A stretch of DNA of 64,000 nt from Geovibrio ferrireducens. GTDB taxonomy: Bacteria; Chrysiogenota; Deferribacteres; Deferribacterales; Geovibrionaceae. Within the stretch, counting starts at the first letter, position 1; each line of letters starts with the position of its first letter. The position numbers and the translations under genes were made by a program. Below, one piece after another: positions 8,384-18,299 of the stretch. The notes beneath the pieces are model-generated. The model saw only the letters and a list, made by a program, of their open reading frames with translations, did no database searches and was not told the DNA's origin. The stretch covers positions 237,367-301,366 of the forward strand of contig NZ_JAJAPB010000004.1 in assembly GCF_026226615.1 (NCBI RefSeq), given 5' to 3'.

Positions 8384-9228
8384 CAACCTGCTCCTTTTAT
8401 CCTTGATTTGAATACCGTGTAACCGGCAAATTTTTCTTTGATTACGGAATATGCGGACTCAAGCTGTTCATCCGTTCTGTAGACACCGAAAACAGTGGAC
8501 CCGCTGCCGCTCATTAGGGCGCCTTCCGCGCCGGAATCAAGCAGGGATGTTTTAAGTACCTTCAAAACGGGGTGTTTGGCGAAAACCGCCGCCTCAAGCC
8601 CGTTCTCAAGCATGGCAGTAAGCTCCGCATAGCCCGCGACGAGGGGCATTCTAGACAGATCTGCCTTAGCCGTCAACTTCAAATTTCCGCCCCGGAATAT
8701 TTCGCCGGTGGGAACATGTATGCCGGGATTAACCAGAAGAACGGGCGCACATGGCAGCTCCGCTTCGCTGACAATCACCTCTCCCCGCCCTTCGGCGTAG
8801 CATGGCTTGTCATGGAGAAAATACACTGTGTCCGAGCCTATGGAGCCCAGAATATCCGCCATATCAGTGTATGAAAGCCCAAGACCGGACAGGCTGTTGA
8901 CTGCCTTAAGAAAGCATGCCGCATTGGAGCTTCCGCCGCCGAGTCCGCCGCCGGCGGGGATATTCTTGTTAAGGGTTATGCTGTATTCGTTCCGGAAGCC
9001 GTATTTTTCTGCGAGGATATTTTTCACTTTTATTATCAGATTGGATGAGTCAGCAGGGACAGAAGCCTCACTGCACCTGAGCTCAGTTTTTTCAGCTTCC
9101 TCAATCGTGATAGTGTCGTGCAGTTCTGTCTGGGCGAACAGGGTCTGGAGGTCGTGATAACCGTCCGCCCTTCTGCCGTTTATATGGAGAAAAATATTAA
9201 TTTTCGCGAAGCTTTTTACGCTTATCAA
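8383..9228 (-). CDS. ispE: 4-diphosphocytidyl-2-C-methyl-D-erythritol kinase
   Basis: GHMP kinase of the methylerythritol phosphate isoprenoid pathway, phosphorylating CDP-methylerythritol at its 2-hydroxyl. The ATP-binding glycine loop PAGGGLGGGSSNAA lies at about residues 90-103; the N-terminus has SFAKINIFLHINGRRADGYHDL and the third GHMP motif is MSGSGSTVFG. Length (281) is normal. It overlaps the LolB-like gene by 4 bp and prs by 1 bp. The window also carries ispH, so this organism uses the methylerythritol route. Confidence 0.96.
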   Translation of the reverse strand: MISVKSFAKINIFLHINGRRADGYHDLQTLFAQTELHDTITIEEAEKTELRCSEASVPADSSNLIIKVKNILAEKYGFRNEYSITLNKNIPAGGGLGGGSSNAACFLKAVNSLSGLGLSYTDMADILGSIGSDTVYFLHDKPCYAEGRGEVIVSEAELPCAPVLLVNPGIHVPTGEIFRGGNLKLTAKADLSRMPLVAGYAELTAMLENGLEAAVFAKHPVLKVLKTSLLDSGAEGALMSGSGSTVFGVYRTDEQLESAYSVIKEKFAGYTVFKSRIKGAG

Positions 9229-9875
9229 GGTTGAAGACCTATTTCTAGAGTTTTTGCGCCGTTTTTTACTTTGATGAATGATACCGAAGCTCCGCTGTAG
9301 CCGTATTCATAAGCAACTTCACCAAGCCTGATGCTTCTGATCATCATATCGCTCCCCGCCTCTATCTCCGCATACGGTTTGCGGAAAATGTAGCCGTTTT
9401 CCGTCAGGGTCATATCATACGATTCGTCAGGTAAAGCGTAGGGGAACCGGAGTCCGAGGATCAGACCGTCCAGTCCGCGGTTTTTCATAAAAAGCCTTAT
9501 CTTCTCGCTGCTTTCCACGCCTTTTTCATATGCCTTCACATCACCGTACCTGTATGTGATGTCGTAGATCACCCTTGAAAAAGCGCCGAGTATTTTCATA
9601 TCGAACTCATCGGTGCATTTTTTGTCCAGAAGAGCGCGGAAGCGCACATCCTCATCCGTTGCAGTGTCGGTATATATCACGGATATACGCCCTTTGTAAG
9701 CGCAGGTCTGCCTGTTTTTTGAGGCGATTTCAGTGAGAACGGTATTTTTGTCCTGAATAAGGAAGTAATGCTTCGGCGCGCATGACACGCCGGACGCAAT
9801 TATAAGAACAATAGCGGAGAGAAGCCTTACTGACCTGAGAAAAAGGGGGTTTCTATTTACCTTTGAGAATATCAT
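9225..9875 (-). CDS. LolB-like outer-membrane lipoprotein (putative)
   Basis: A 216-residue predicted lipoprotein: basic start, hydrophobic stretch LLSAIVLIIASGVSC, then cysteine; the lipobox is atypical (Gly at -3). The mature part has a run of short beta-strand patterns (CAYKGRISVIYTD, VRFRALLDKKC, MKILGAFSRVIYDITYRYG, YALPDESYDMTLTENGYIF) resembling the LolB/LppX fold and DUF4292-type proteins. Strongest support is position: lolB-ispE-prs-pth order is conserved in E. coli. I infer it inserts lipoproteins into the outer membrane. Sequence identity to LolB is not evident by eye. The start overlaps the TPR gene by 23 bp. Confidence 0.55.
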   Translation of the reverse strand: MIFSKVNRNPLFLRSVRLLSAIVLIIASGVSCAPKHYFLIQDKNTVLTEIASKNRQTCAYKGRISVIYTDTATDEDVRFRALLDKKCTDEFDMKILGAFSRVIYDITYRYGDVKAYEKGVESSEKIRLFMKNRGLDGLILGLRFPYALPDESYDMTLTENGYIFRKPYAEIEAGSDMMIRSIRLGEVAYEYGYSGASVSFIKVKNGAKTLEIGLQP

Positions 9876-11445
9876 CAACCGATTTGTTAATCTCCAGCCT
9901 TTCCAGAATAGCCTTCATATGGTCGCGGATCTCTTTTTCGTCAGGTGCTTTTCTGAGGGCACGTATCTGGTAGCCGTAAGCTTCCTCATATTTCTCAAAC
10001 CTGTAGAGCACCCACGCCATGCTGTCAAGATAGGCGGGATTTTCGGGGTCTTTCGCCAGTGCGCTTTCTATAAGCGTGTAGGCTTCGTCAAGCTTTATGC
10101 TCAGATCGGCGTAGGTGTAGCCGAGAAAGTTCATCAGGGACGGATTGCCGGGATTAAGCTCAAGCGCATCCTTAAGCACTTCGAAACATTCGTCATATTT
10201 CTTCTGCTTCTCAAGCACAAGGGCAAAATCTATCACCAGCTCAACGGAGGAGGGGTTCTCCTCATAACCTTTTCTCAGCACTTCATATGCCTTTGAGAGG
10301 GTTCCCTTCTCTTTATAAAGCTCTCCTGTGATGCGGTAATAGTCAACATCGCGCAGGTCGGCAGGAATTTTTGTTATAACCTTAATGCCTTCATCGTACT
10401 TCTTATCCTTGAGGCTGATAAAGCCGATGCGTTTTCTTGCCTCGACATAATCAGGGCGTACTGCTATAGCCTTGCGGTAATACTTCTCCGCATCGGCGAA
10501 CTTGTTCTCCATCTCGCTTATCACGCCCATGGAGTAAAAAACCTGAACATCGTTCGGAGCAAGTTCCGCTACCTGCTTGAAGTACACAAGGGCGTTTTTA
10601 TAGTCGTCCGTGGAGTAGTAGATTCCGGCTATCTGCCTGAGAACATAGATTTTCTCACGTCCTTCAACCTTGGGGAGAATACGTTTGAAGATCTCAAGCG
10701 CCTTTGTGCTGTTGTCGGCGCGTTTGTAGATCTCAGCCAGTTTCAGGTCGGAGAGAACGAAGTCAGGACGTTTTTCAGAGAGGATGGAAAGGTATTTCAC
10801 TGCCTTTTCATAGTCTTCCCTTTCTATATGTATCTCGGCGAGCCTTGCTGCCGCGCCGAGGTCTTCATCAAGTTCATATGCTTTCAGATAGTCACTTTCG
10901 GCTTCTGCCAGCATTCCTTTGTTTCTGTACAGGTTTCCCCTTTCCACAAGCACCCTTGCAGAAGGTTCCTTAATAATGAGCTCATCAAGGATCTGCATGA
11001 GGTTTGCCTCATCGTTCAGGATCTTGTAGAGATCAGCCATGAGGTAGAGATATTTTATGTCCCTTTCCTCTTTCAGGGCATCGGCAGCAAAAATTTCAGC
11101 CATGCCTGCATCCCTGTAGTGGAAAAGGTAAAGCTGCGCCATGGAGAAGTTAAGTTCGGCATCACCCGGAAAAACTCCCAAACCTTCGCTGAGCCTGTGT
11201 CGGGCGGTTTCGTACATTTGAAGTTTTATGTAAAGCTCAGAGAGTTTTATATAGATGTATGGGTCGTTCGCAGGTTTTTTGATTGTTTCAAGGAGAGAGG
11301 TCGCAGTGTCCAGATCGCCGTCATCAGCGGCATACAGCGCCTCAATGTAAACAGAGTCAACCTCTGCCTGTTCAAGGGCAGAGGCTGACTGATTTGCAAA
11401 TGTTAATGTGAGTAAGAGAGTCAGCGGAATGAGAAAGCTTCTCAT
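9853..11445 (-). CDS. exported tetratricopeptide-repeat protein
   Basis: 530 residues: signal peptide ([23 protein letters not shown]), then about 13 TPR units covering nearly the whole mature protein, for example [20 protein letters not shown] and [23 protein letters not shown] arrays are protein-protein scaffolds; no enzyme domain is seen. It overlaps accC by 4 bp and the LolB-like gene by 23 bp. TPR plus LolB/DUF4292 gene pairs occur in related phyla, so a role in outer-membrane assembly or lipoprotein delivery is a reasonable inference, not shown here. Confidence 0.8.
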   Translation of the reverse strand: MRSFLIPLTLLLTLTFANQSASALEQAEVDSVYIEALYAADDGDLDTATSLLETIKKPANDPYIYIKLSELYIKLQMYETARHRLSEGLGVFPGDAELNFSMAQLYLFHYRDAGMAEIFAADALKEERDIKYLYLMADLYKILNDEANLMQILDELIIKEPSARVLVERGNLYRNKGMLAEAESDYLKAYELDEDLGAAARLAEIHIEREDYEKAVKYLSILSEKRPDFVLSDLKLAEIYKRADNSTKALEIFKRILPKVEGREKIYVLRQIAGIYYSTDDYKNALVYFKQVAELAPNDVQVFYSMGVISEMENKFADAEKYYRKAIAVRPDYVEARKRIGFISLKDKKYDEGIKVITKIPADLRDVDYYRITGELYKEKGTLSKAYEVLRKGYEENPSSVELVIDFALVLEKQKKYDECFEVLKDALELNPGNPSLMNFLGYTYADLSIKLDEAYTLIESALAKDPENPAYLDSMAWVLYRFEKYEEAYGYQIRALRKAPDEKEIRDHMKAILERLEINKSVDDILKGK

Positions 11446-12779
11446 CCGAAATACTTCTCTATGAAGGCGGTTGTTATATCGCCTTTGATGAATGCGTGGT
11501 GCTCAAGTATGCGCTCGTGCAGGGGGATTGTGCTCTTTATGCCGTCTATGACGTACTCGCCGAGAGCCCTTCTCATCCTTGCTACGGCCATCTCCCTTGT
11601 TTTACCGAAGGTTATGAGCTTCGCTATCATGGAATCGTAATAAGGAAGAACGGTGTAGCCCTGATAGCAGTTTGAATCCACCCTTACTCCGAAACCGCCG
11701 GGGACAATATATCCGTCGATCTTTCCGGGGCAGGGGCGGAAAGTTTCGGGGTCTTCCGCATTAATCCTGCACTCTATGGCATGACCTATGATTTTGATGT
11801 CTTCCTGCTTTATGGTGAGCGGTTCGCCCGCAGCTATCCTCAGCTGAAGCACAACGAGATCATAGCCGGTGATCATCTCTGTCACGGGGTGCTCAACCTG
11901 AATTCTGGTGTTCATCTCCATAAAGTAGAAGTTTTCATTATCATCCACAAGGTATTCAATGGTTCCTGCATTCTCATAGCCGAGCGATTCAATGGCGGCT
12001 ACTGAAATCTCACCCATTTTGTTCCTTGTGGCTTCGCTGATGGCTGAGCTGGGAGCCTCCTCCAGAAGTTTCTGGTGGCGTCTCTGGATGGAGCATTCGC
12101 GCTCAAAAAAGTGAAGACCTTTGCCCTTGCCGTCACCGAAGACCTGAATCTCGATGTGGCGGGGGTTTTCTATAAATTTCTCGATGTAAATTTCATCCGA
12201 ATTGAAAGCGTTAAGGCTCTCTGAGCGGGCAAGCTGAAAGCTGTTGAGGAAGCTCATTTCATTGAGCGCAACCCTCATCCCCTTTCCTCCGCCGCCTGCG
12301 GAAGCCTTAATCATCACGGGAAAGCCGATGGCTTTTGCTATCTTAAGCGCCTCATCGGCGGAAGCCACGGGGCCGTCGCTGCCGGGAACAGTGGGAACGC
12401 CGAAGCCTTTCATAACGTCCTTGGCACGGGATTTATTGCCCATAAGGTCAATGTGCTCCGCTTTAGGGCCTATGAACTTGAACCCGCATTCCTCACAGAT
12501 TTTTGCAAAGCTGGCATTTTCCGCCATGAAGCCGTAGCCGGGGTGAATTGCGTCCACATTAGCTATTTCGGCGGCGGCTATGATGCTTTTGATGTCGAGA
12601 TAGCTTTTTGACGACTGGTACGGCCCTATGCAGACCGCCTCATCGGCAAAAGCGACATGAAGGGATTCCTTATCCGCCTCGGAGTAAACGGCAACAGTCT
12701 TGATGCCAAGCTCCTTGCAGGCGCGCAGAACCCTCAGCGCGATTTCACCTCTGTTAGCTACTAAAACCTTTTCAAACAT
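11442..12779 (-). CDS. accC: acetyl-CoA carboxylase, biotin carboxylase subunit
   Basis: Carboxylates the biotin on AccB using ATP and bicarbonate, first half of malonyl-CoA synthesis. The 445-residue ATP-grasp protein shows the N-terminal [17 protein letters not shown], the glycine-rich lid [49 protein letters not shown] and the C-terminal biotin-carboxylase domain. It follows accB with 9 bp between them. The carboxyltransferase genes accA/accD are not in this window. Confidence 0.97.
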   Translation of the reverse strand: MFEKVLVANRGEIALRVLRACKELGIKTVAVYSEADKESLHVAFADEAVCIGPYQSSKSYLDIKSIIAAAEIANVDAIHPGYGFMAENASFAKICEECGFKFIGPKAEHIDLMGNKSRAKDVMKGFGVPTVPGSDGPVASADEALKIAKAIGFPVMIKASAGGGGKGMRVALNEMSFLNSFQLARSESLNAFNSDEIYIEKFIENPRHIEIQVFGDGKGKGLHFFERECSIQRRHQKLLEEAPSSAISEATRNKMGEISVAAIESLGYENAGTIEYLVDDNENFYFMEMNTRIQVEHPVTEMITGYDLVVLQLRIAAGEPLTIKQEDIKIIGHAIECRINAEDPETFRPCPGKIDGYIVPGGFGVRVDSNCYQGYTVLPYYDSMIAKLITFGKTREMAVARMRRALGEYVIDGIKSTIPLHERILEHHAFIKGDITTAFIEKYFG

Positions 12780-12788
12780 TGCCTTATC

Positions 12789-13259
12789 CTAAAGTGGCTC
12801 TGCGATGAAGATTACTTCGCCGTATTCAACAGGTTTAGCGTTCTGTCCGACTTTACGCACTATTTTGCAGTCGAACTCGGCTTCAATCTCGTTCATGATT
12901 TTCATAGCTTCAACTATGCAGAGAGTCTGACCCTTTTTAACAGTGTCCCCCTCTCTTACAAAAGCCTCTGCTCCGGGTGAGGGAGCTTCGTAGAATGTAC
13001 CCACTATGGGTGTTTTTATCTCAACCTGATTGCCTTTCAGCCCGGAATCCTTGCTTTCCGCTGCGGGTGCGGGAGCAGCGGGTGCTGCCGCTGCGGCGGG
13101 AGCAGGTGCATATGCGGCTGCGGGAGCGGCTGCAAATACAGGTGTATCGTCTTTTTTAGAGATGTAAATTCTTTCCCCGTTTTCTGTTTCGTATTCAAAT
13201 TCTTTAATTTCCGACTTGTCAATGAAGCGTATCAGTTCCCTGATGTCTTTAAGTTCCAA
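12789..13259 (-). CDS. accB: biotin carboxyl carrier protein of acetyl-CoA carboxylase
   Basis: 156 residues in three parts: an N-terminal domain (MELKDIRELIRFIDKSEIKEFEYE), an Ala/Pro-rich flexible hinge (about residues 40-70), and a C-terminal biotinyl domain with the biotinylated lysine in EAMKIMNEIEA and preceding VGTFYEAPSPGAEAFV. Biotin on this lysine shuttles carboxyl groups from AccC to the carboxyltransferase. It lies between efp and accC, a common arrangement. Confidence 0.97.
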   Translation of the reverse strand: MELKDIRELIRFIDKSEIKEFEYETENGERIYISKKDDTPVFAAAPAAAYAPAPAAAAAPAAPAPAAESKDSGLKGNQVEIKTPIVGTFYEAPSPGAEAFVREGDTVKKGQTLCIVEAMKIMNEIEAEFDCKIVRKVGQNAKPVEYGEVIFIAEPL

Positions 13260-13269
13260 AGTCTTCCTC

Positions 13270-13839
13270 CTATCTGGCAGACCTTACTCTTTCCATGTAA
13301 GTGCCTGTCCTTGTATCAATTTTAAGAACGTCCCCTTCATTAATAAAAAGAGGAACCTGCACAACGCCGCCTGTGGAAACAGTGGCAGGTTTGGAGCCGC
13401 CGCTCACAGTGTCCCCTTTGAGACCGGGGTCAGTCTGTGCAACGGGAAGTTCCACGAAGTTGGGAAGCTGCACTCCCATAGGTTTCTGGTTGAAAAGGAG
13501 CACATAAACATTGAGGTTTTCGGGCATAAAGTCCGCAAGCTCACCCACATCACCTTCGGGTACAAACACCTGTTCGTATGTTTCGTTGTCCATAAAGACG
13601 TAAGATTCGCCGTCTTTATAGAGGTACTGCATCTCTTTTTCCTCGAAGTCCGGCTGTTTTATTTTTTCGTCAGACTTGTAGGTTCTTTCTATAACGTTGC
13701 CTGAAAGAAGGCTTTTGATCTTGGTACGGACGTTGGCTCCGCCTCTGCCCATTTTTATATGAAGATACTCGACGATAGTGTAAGGTTCACCGTCAACTTC
13801 TATTTTTGCGCCTTTCTTAAACTGGTTGGGGGTAATCAT
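13270..13839 (-). CDS. efp: translation elongation factor P, arginine-tip type
   Basis: EF-P relieves ribosome stalling at proline runs. The 189-residue protein has the usual three beta-barrel domains and the C-terminal signature LKGDTVSGGSKPATVSTG. The tip loop that reaches the peptidyl-transferase centre reads KMGRGGANVR, placing arginine at residue 32 where E. coli has a lysine that is beta-lysylated. Arginine tips are rhamnosylated in Pseudomonas-type bacteria by EarP, but the loop sequence here differs and may be unmodified. Next to accB and an M24 peptidase, a very common neighbourhood. Confidence 0.96.
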   Translation of the reverse strand: MITPNQFKKGAKIEVDGEPYTIVEYLHIKMGRGGANVRTKIKSLLSGNVIERTYKSDEKIKQPDFEEKEMQYLYKDGESYVFMDNETYEQVFVPEGDVGELADFMPENLNVYVLLFNQKPMGVQLPNFVELPVAQTDPGLKGDTVSGGSKPATVSTGGVVQVPLFINEGDVLKIDTRTGTYMERVRSAR

Positions 13840-13845
13840 CGGGCT

Positions 13846-14904
13846 TCACCTCTGAAGGATTTTATAAACGTAGTCTTCTAGCACAGCGGTAAGATTTTCA
13901 CAACTGTTTTCACTTACAGCCATTGTGTCTTCAAGCCTTACACCGAAGCGGCCGGGAAGATAAATACCCGGTTCAACGGTGAGCACCATGCCCTGCACGA
14001 GGACTGTCTCATCACGGAAATTGAACGAGGGGGCTTCATGTACATTTATGCCCACACCATGTCCGAGACCGTGGTTAAAATACTCTCTGTAGCCCTTTTT
14101 CTCGATGTAATCCCTTGCTGCCTTATCAACGTCCGCGCACCTTATTCCGGGGCGTATCACAGCCTTTGCGGCATCCATTGCCCCTTTGACAATGTCGATT
14201 ATCTCAAAAACAAATGGGTCGCTTCCGTCATAAACCACTCTTGTTATATCACTGCAGTAATGAAACCTGCATCCGTAGTCCACGGTAACCGGATCCCCTG
14301 AGTTTATGACCCGTGTGTCGGCAGTGCCGTGGGGCAGTGCACTTCTTTCGCCGGAGGCTATTATCGTCTCGAAGCTTCTGTCCTTCGCGCCTCGTTTACG
14401 CATGTTATATTCTAAAACTGCCGCCCATTCGGTTTCGGTCATACCGTAGCGCCACTGTGAAAGGGATTCCCTGAACGACTCCCCGGCAGCCTGAAATGAA
14501 CGGCTGATAAGCTCGATCTCCTGCGGTTCCTTCACGCTGCGCATGAGGCTCACAAGGTCTTTGCCGTCGATAAGCATCTCCTCCGCGCTCTCATCCATCA
14601 TACTGTAAAGGTTCAGCGGGCACTTGGGGCTTACGGTGAGCTTACCCGTCTGTCTGGCCAGTTCAGAGAGTGATGTCCCGTAGGTTTTGACTATGACTGC
14701 TTTTATATCACGGCTGATTTCGGTTTTGATCTGTTCGGCGTATCTGCCGTCGGTAAAGAAAACTGTTTTCTCCGGCGAAACAAACAGGTAGGCAGTGCTG
14801 CCCGTGAACCCGGTGAGGTAAAAAATGTCCGCGGGATCTGTTAGCAGAAGATTTTTCACATCTGACTGCTTCATCAGTCCGAGAAGACGCTCTATGCGTT
14901 TCAT
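13846..14904 (-). CDS. pepP: Xaa-Pro aminopeptidase, M24 family
   Basis: A dimetal peptidase that removes N-terminal residues preceding proline. The 352-residue protein has a creatinase N-terminal domain (about 1-125) and the pita-bread catalytic domain. Metal ligands are seen in [33 protein letters not shown] and RLEDTM. It lacks a signal peptide, so it is cytoplasmic. It overlaps aroQ by 4 bp and precedes efp by 6 bp. The symbol is by family; the papA/ypdF subgroup has the same size. Confidence 0.9.
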   Translation of the reverse strand: MKRIERLLGLMKQSDVKNLLLTDPADIFYLTGFTGSTAYLFVSPEKTVFFTDGRYAEQIKTEISRDIKAVIVKTYGTSLSELARQTGKLTVSPKCPLNLYSMMDESAEEMLIDGKDLVSLMRSVKEPQEIELISRSFQAAGESFRESLSQWRYGMTETEWAAVLEYNMRKRGAKDRSFETIIASGERSALPHGTADTRVINSGDPVTVDYGCRFHYCSDITRVVYDGSDPFVFEIIDIVKGAMDAAKAVIRPGIRCADVDKAARDYIEKKGYREYFNHGLGHGVGINVHEAPSFNFRDETVLVQGMVLTVEPGIYLPGRFGVRLEDTMAVSENSCENLTAVLEDYVYKILQR

Positions 14905-15326
14905 TTCGGTTCCGACATGAAAAACTCAAGGGCAAGAGCATAGGACATCCAGCCGAAACCGGCTATCACCCCTTTTGCTATGTCACTGAGGTATGACTTA
15001 TGCCTGAACTCCTCTCTGGCGTACACATTGGAGAGGTGAACCTCCACAAAAGGCATCTTCACCGCAAGGAGCGCGTCCCTTATCGCTATGCTGGTGTGGG
15101 TGTAGGCTCCGGCATTTATTATGATTCCGTCAAAGCCGGATGCCTGATGTATGCGGTCGATGATGGCTCCTTCATGGTTTGACTGAAAAAATTCCAGTTC
15201 AGCCCTTCCGTCCGCTCTTTCTATGAGTCTGGTATTGATTTCTGTGAGGGTGTGCGTTCCGTAAAGCGCGCTTTCCCTTCTGCCGAGCATGTTAAGGTTA
15301 GGTCCGTTTATTATAAGCAGCTTCAT
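14901..15326 (-). CDS. aroQ: 3-dehydroquinate dehydratase, type II
   Basis: Third step of the shikimate pathway. The 141-residue dodecameric type II enzyme shows [14 protein letters not shown] near the N-terminus with the catalytic tyrosine following (ALYGT), [34 protein letters not shown] and [17 protein letters not shown]. It overlaps the acidic TPR gene and pepP by 4 bp each. With aroB and aroK upstream it forms a shikimate subcluster. Confidence 0.97.
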   Translation of the reverse strand: MKLLIINGPNLNMLGRRESALYGTHTLTEINTRLIERADGRAELEFFQSNHEGAIIDRIHQASGFDGIIINAGAYTHTSIAIRDALLAVKMPFVEVHLSNVYAREEFRHKSYLSDIAKGVIAGFGWMSYALALEFFMSEPK

Positions 15327-16696
15327 TTTTCCTCCTTCGAGGGCTGTTTTCTTTTTCTGGCTTTGTTCAGGACACAGGCAAGAGTGTTCTCCAGTGTTTC
15401 CACCTGCGCCTCAATCAGCATTCTTTTGGCTTCCGCCAGCTTTTCCTGCGGCGTAAGCTGTTTAGGTTCCGGCTGAACAGGTTCAGGCTCTTCGGTTTCT
15501 TCTGGCTCAGGGGCAGGCTCCTCTTCCGGCTCAGAAACGGGCTCAGGTAACAGCTGAATTTCCGGTTCCTGTTCAGGTTCCGGCTCCGATTCCGGAAGCT
15601 CTGCTGTTGACGGTTCCTCCGGTTCAGGCTCATAAACCTCGCTGAACTCTTCCTCCGGCTCCGCCGGAGTCTCCTGAGGTTCGGCAAAAGTCACTTCCTC
15701 CATTTCTGGAAGGATGTGTTCCTCAGCTTCGCTGTCTTCTATTATATCCTTTTTATAATCAGAAACTATCTCATCGCCGTATGAAGATGACCCTAAGGAT
15801 GAAAGAGCGTCTCCGATGAATGACATAACTGCGTCATCCTCCGCCTTTGCTATCTCCGCGGCGAAGTCATCAAGCCCGATGGGTGCGTCAATATCCGCCT
15901 CTTTCCTGTCGGGTATTTTCTCATCGATAACATCGGAGAGAATATCTTCTTCATCAAGGTTAACTATATCACCCTGAATCTCTTTTCTCTTTATCTCCTC
16001 ATCCACACTGGCAAGAAGGTTTTCCCTGATCTCCTCTTCGAAGTCCTCCCTGCCGAAATCATCCATATCAAAGCCTTCTTCATCCTCAGTGCTTTTCTCG
16101 GAGATTTCCTGAAAGGTCTTCTCTATTTCATCCTCAGCTATTTCCTTGTCTTCGTAGGTATCGTGCGCGAGTTCAGTTTTCACCTCATCCGCAAGCTCAC
16201 TCGCCATATGCTCCACAAAATCGCCGTCTCCGTCAGGCAGGTCAATATCTCCGGCTTCCTGAAATCCGTTTTCCAGAAGGTTTTCAAGCTCTATAATATC
16301 CTCTTCGAGCCTTCTGTCCTCCGGCGAAATCTTATATGCCTTGCGGTAATACTCAAGTGCGCGGGGGATGTCGCTCTCGGCGCGGTATATATCGCCCATG
16401 AGCTTGTTCGCCTTGTAGTTGAAACGGTTTACCAGAATAACCTGCTTCAGAAGCCCTTTCGCATCCTCCACTTTCCCTTTGCCCATGTAGGCCTGAGCCA
16501 TGACTGTTTTCGCTCCGAGAAACTCAGGAAAATGCTCCAGCCCGTGGGCGCAGTAGTATATAACATCATCATATTTATTGAGTTTCAGCAGGGCAACGGA
16601 AAGAGGCATAAACAGCTTTGAGGCCGGATCCTCCTCCAGCTTGCGGGAGAAATATTCTATGTCATTAAGATATTTGGAACGGTTTATTTCGTCCAT
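15323..16696 (-). CDS. acidic TPR protein of unknown function
   Basis: 457 residues. The first 150 hold about four TPR units ([38 protein letters not shown]). The middle 260 residues are extremely acidic and low-complexity, first Asp/Glu-rich, then Glu/Pro repeats ([20 protein letters not shown]). A short basic coiled-coil-like tail ends [13 protein letters not shown]. No signal peptide, so probably cytoplasmic. It sits between aroB (1 bp gap) and aroQ (4 bp overlap). The charged middle looks disordered. I do not recognise a function. Confidence 0.8.
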   Translation of the reverse strand: MDEINRSKYLNDIEYFSRKLEEDPASKLFMPLSVALLKLNKYDDVIYYCAHGLEHFPEFLGAKTVMAQAYMGKGKVEDAKGLLKQVILVNRFNYKANKLMGDIYRAESDIPRALEYYRKAYKISPEDRRLEEDIIELENLLENGFQEAGDIDLPDGDGDFVEHMASELADEVKTELAHDTYEDKEIAEDEIEKTFQEISEKSTEDEEGFDMDDFGREDFEEEIRENLLASVDEEIKRKEIQGDIVNLDEEDILSDVIDEKIPDRKEADIDAPIGLDDFAAEIAKAEDDAVMSFIGDALSSLGSSSYGDEIVSDYKKDIIEDSEAEEHILPEMEEVTFAEPQETPAEPEEEFSEVYEPEPEEPSTAELPESEPEPEQEPEIQLLPEPVSEPEEEPAPEPEETEEPEPVQPEPKQLTPQEKLAEAKRMLIEAQVETLENTLACVLNKARKRKQPSKEEK

Positions 16697-16697
16697 A

Positions 16698-17735
16698 TCA
16701 GCCGAAAAAGTCCTTTACCGTGTCTGTTTTTATTCCGCTCACCCATTCGCCTTTGCCTATCTCAGGTGCAAAAACCACCGTGAGCCCCTTCTTATCTGCC
16801 TTTTTATCGGCTGACAGAGCGGAGAAAAAGACCTCCGGGTCGTTTATTTTATATTCCTTTTCAAATCCGTAAGCATCCAGAATCTCACCCAGACGGCTTA
16901 CAGATGCCTCAGAGCAGTAGCCCTCCCTGAGCCCGAACAGGTTTTCCAGATACATGCCCGCAGCCACAGCGAAGCCGTGCTTAACGGTGAAGCCCGAATC
17001 GGTTTCGATTGCGTGGCCGAAGGTGTGGCCGAAGTTGAGGAGCTTGCGCACACCCTGCTCCTTCTCATCCTCTTTAACCACTTCCGCCTTCATCCGGCAG
17101 CACTCGGCTATTACATCAAGGAGCACATCGGCATTACGCTCAAGCAGTGCATCCCTCTTTTCCAGCAGCATATCAAAGAAATCACCGCTGAAAATAGCCC
17201 CGTACTTTATCACCTCGGCAATACCGTTCAGGTATTCGTCATCATCAAGGGTTCTGAGAAAGTCAGTATCTATATAAACCGCCCCCGGCTGATGGAAGGC
17301 GCCTATGTTGTTTTTTGAGGTGAGAAAGTTTATCCCCGTTTTTCCGCCGACTGATGAGTCCACCATGGAAAGAAGAGTGGTGGGAACCTGAACATAACTT
17401 ATTCCGCGCATATACGCTGATGCGGCAAATCCACCGAGATCCCCAGTTATTCCGCCGCCGACAGCAACAAGCCTGCCGTCTCTTCTGCATCCGTTATCGT
17501 GGAGAAATCCCAGCACCCTGATAAAAGATTCCATGCTTTTGTTTTTTTCTGAGGCATCCAGAACAAGAGTCCTGCGCCCCTGAAAAAGCTCCTCATAAAA
17601 TGCGTATACAGTGGAATCCGCAAGGAAGAATGCATCCTCGTAACCTGTCAGCACATCCTCTATGAAGTCTGATGACAGCTGTATATCGTATGAGTCATCC
17701 ACCTGTTTTTCGAGTTCCACACGTATCTTACGCAT
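16698..17735 (-). CDS. aroB: 3-dehydroquinate synthase
   Basis: Second shikimate-pathway step, NAD- and metal-dependent. The 345-residue protein shows VAVGGGITGDLGGFAASAYMRG, PTTLLSMVDSSVGGKTGIN and the metal site GHTFGHAIE. I start it at the ATG overlapping the aroK stop by 8 bp (MRKIRVELEKQ); an upstream TTG adds three residues and lacks support. It follows aroK, as in many bacteria. Confidence 0.96.
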   Translation of the reverse strand: MRKIRVELEKQVDDSYDIQLSSDFIEDVLTGYEDAFFLADSTVYAFYEELFQGRRTLVLDASEKNKSMESFIRVLGFLHDNGCRRDGRLVAVGGGITGDLGGFAASAYMRGISYVQVPTTLLSMVDSSVGGKTGINFLTSKNNIGAFHQPGAVYIDTDFLRTLDDDEYLNGIAEVIKYGAIFSGDFFDMLLEKRDALLERNADVLLDVIAECCRMKAEVVKEDEKEQGVRKLLNFGHTFGHAIETDSGFTVKHGFAVAAGMYLENLFGLREGYCSEASVSRLGEILDAYGFEKEYKINDPEVFFSALSADKKADKKGLTVVFAPEIGKGEWVSGIKTDTVKDFFG

Positions 17736-18237
17736 TTTCCACAAACCTTATTATCTCTTCCGCCGCATCCTCCGGGCTGAGCTCGGTGGTCTCGACTATA
17801 TAATCCGTATTTATGTAAAACGGAGCCCTGTCATAAATAAGCCTTTTTATCTCGTCCAGCGGGCTGTCCACATTAAGAAGCGGTCTGCCGCGGTCATCCT
17901 TTATCCTTTCAAAAATCTGCTCAGGGGAGGCCATAAGCGTAATCAGTTTTCCGGCAGAGCGCATTATCTCCATATTCCCTTTGGTGACAACTATTCCGCC
18001 TCCGGTGGAAACAACGAGGTTCCCTTTTCCGGTTATCTCCTTAAGGATTTCAGTCTCCATAACGCGGAAAGCATCCTCATCCAGATCCTCGAAAATTTCT
18101 GTGATTGTCTTTCCCGCTCTCTTTTCCACCATAGCGTCCGTATCGCAGAACTCCATGCCCAGCCTGTCAGCTAGAAGTCTGCCCACTGTGCTTTTCCCTG
18201 TTCCCATGAAACCGATTAAATATATATTTTTTTTCAT
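17728..18237 (-). CDS. aroK: shikimate kinase
   Basis: Phosphorylates shikimate at the 3-hydroxyl. The 169-residue NMP-kinase-like protein has the P-loop GFMGTGKST at residues 9-17, the shikimate-binding FCDTDAMVEKRAGKTI, and the STGGGIVVTKGN motif. It precedes aroB with an 8-bp overlap and follows the PBP gene after 62 bp. Confidence 0.96.
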   Translation of the reverse strand: MKKNIYLIGFMGTGKSTVGRLLADRLGMEFCDTDAMVEKRAGKTITEIFEDLDEDAFRVMETEILKEITGKGNLVVSTGGGIVVTKGNMEIMRSAGKLITLMASPEQIFERIKDDRGRPLLNVDSPLDEIKRLIYDRAPFYINTDYIVETTELSPEDAAEEIIRFVENA

Positions 18238-18299
18238 AAAGACCGCCCTCAGTTTACTTTATACTTTATATCATTTTGAATTATTTAGCTATATTTGAC

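Noticed and set aside
12789..13259. Ala/Pro-rich segment of accB as a sequence artefact or frameshift
   Set aside because: Such hinges between the N-terminal and biotinyl domains are normal in this family.
15323..16696. Glu/Pro repeats of the acidic TPR gene as evidence of a TonB protein
   Set aside because: There is no N-terminal membrane anchor and no TonB C-terminal domain; the protein ends in a short basic helix.
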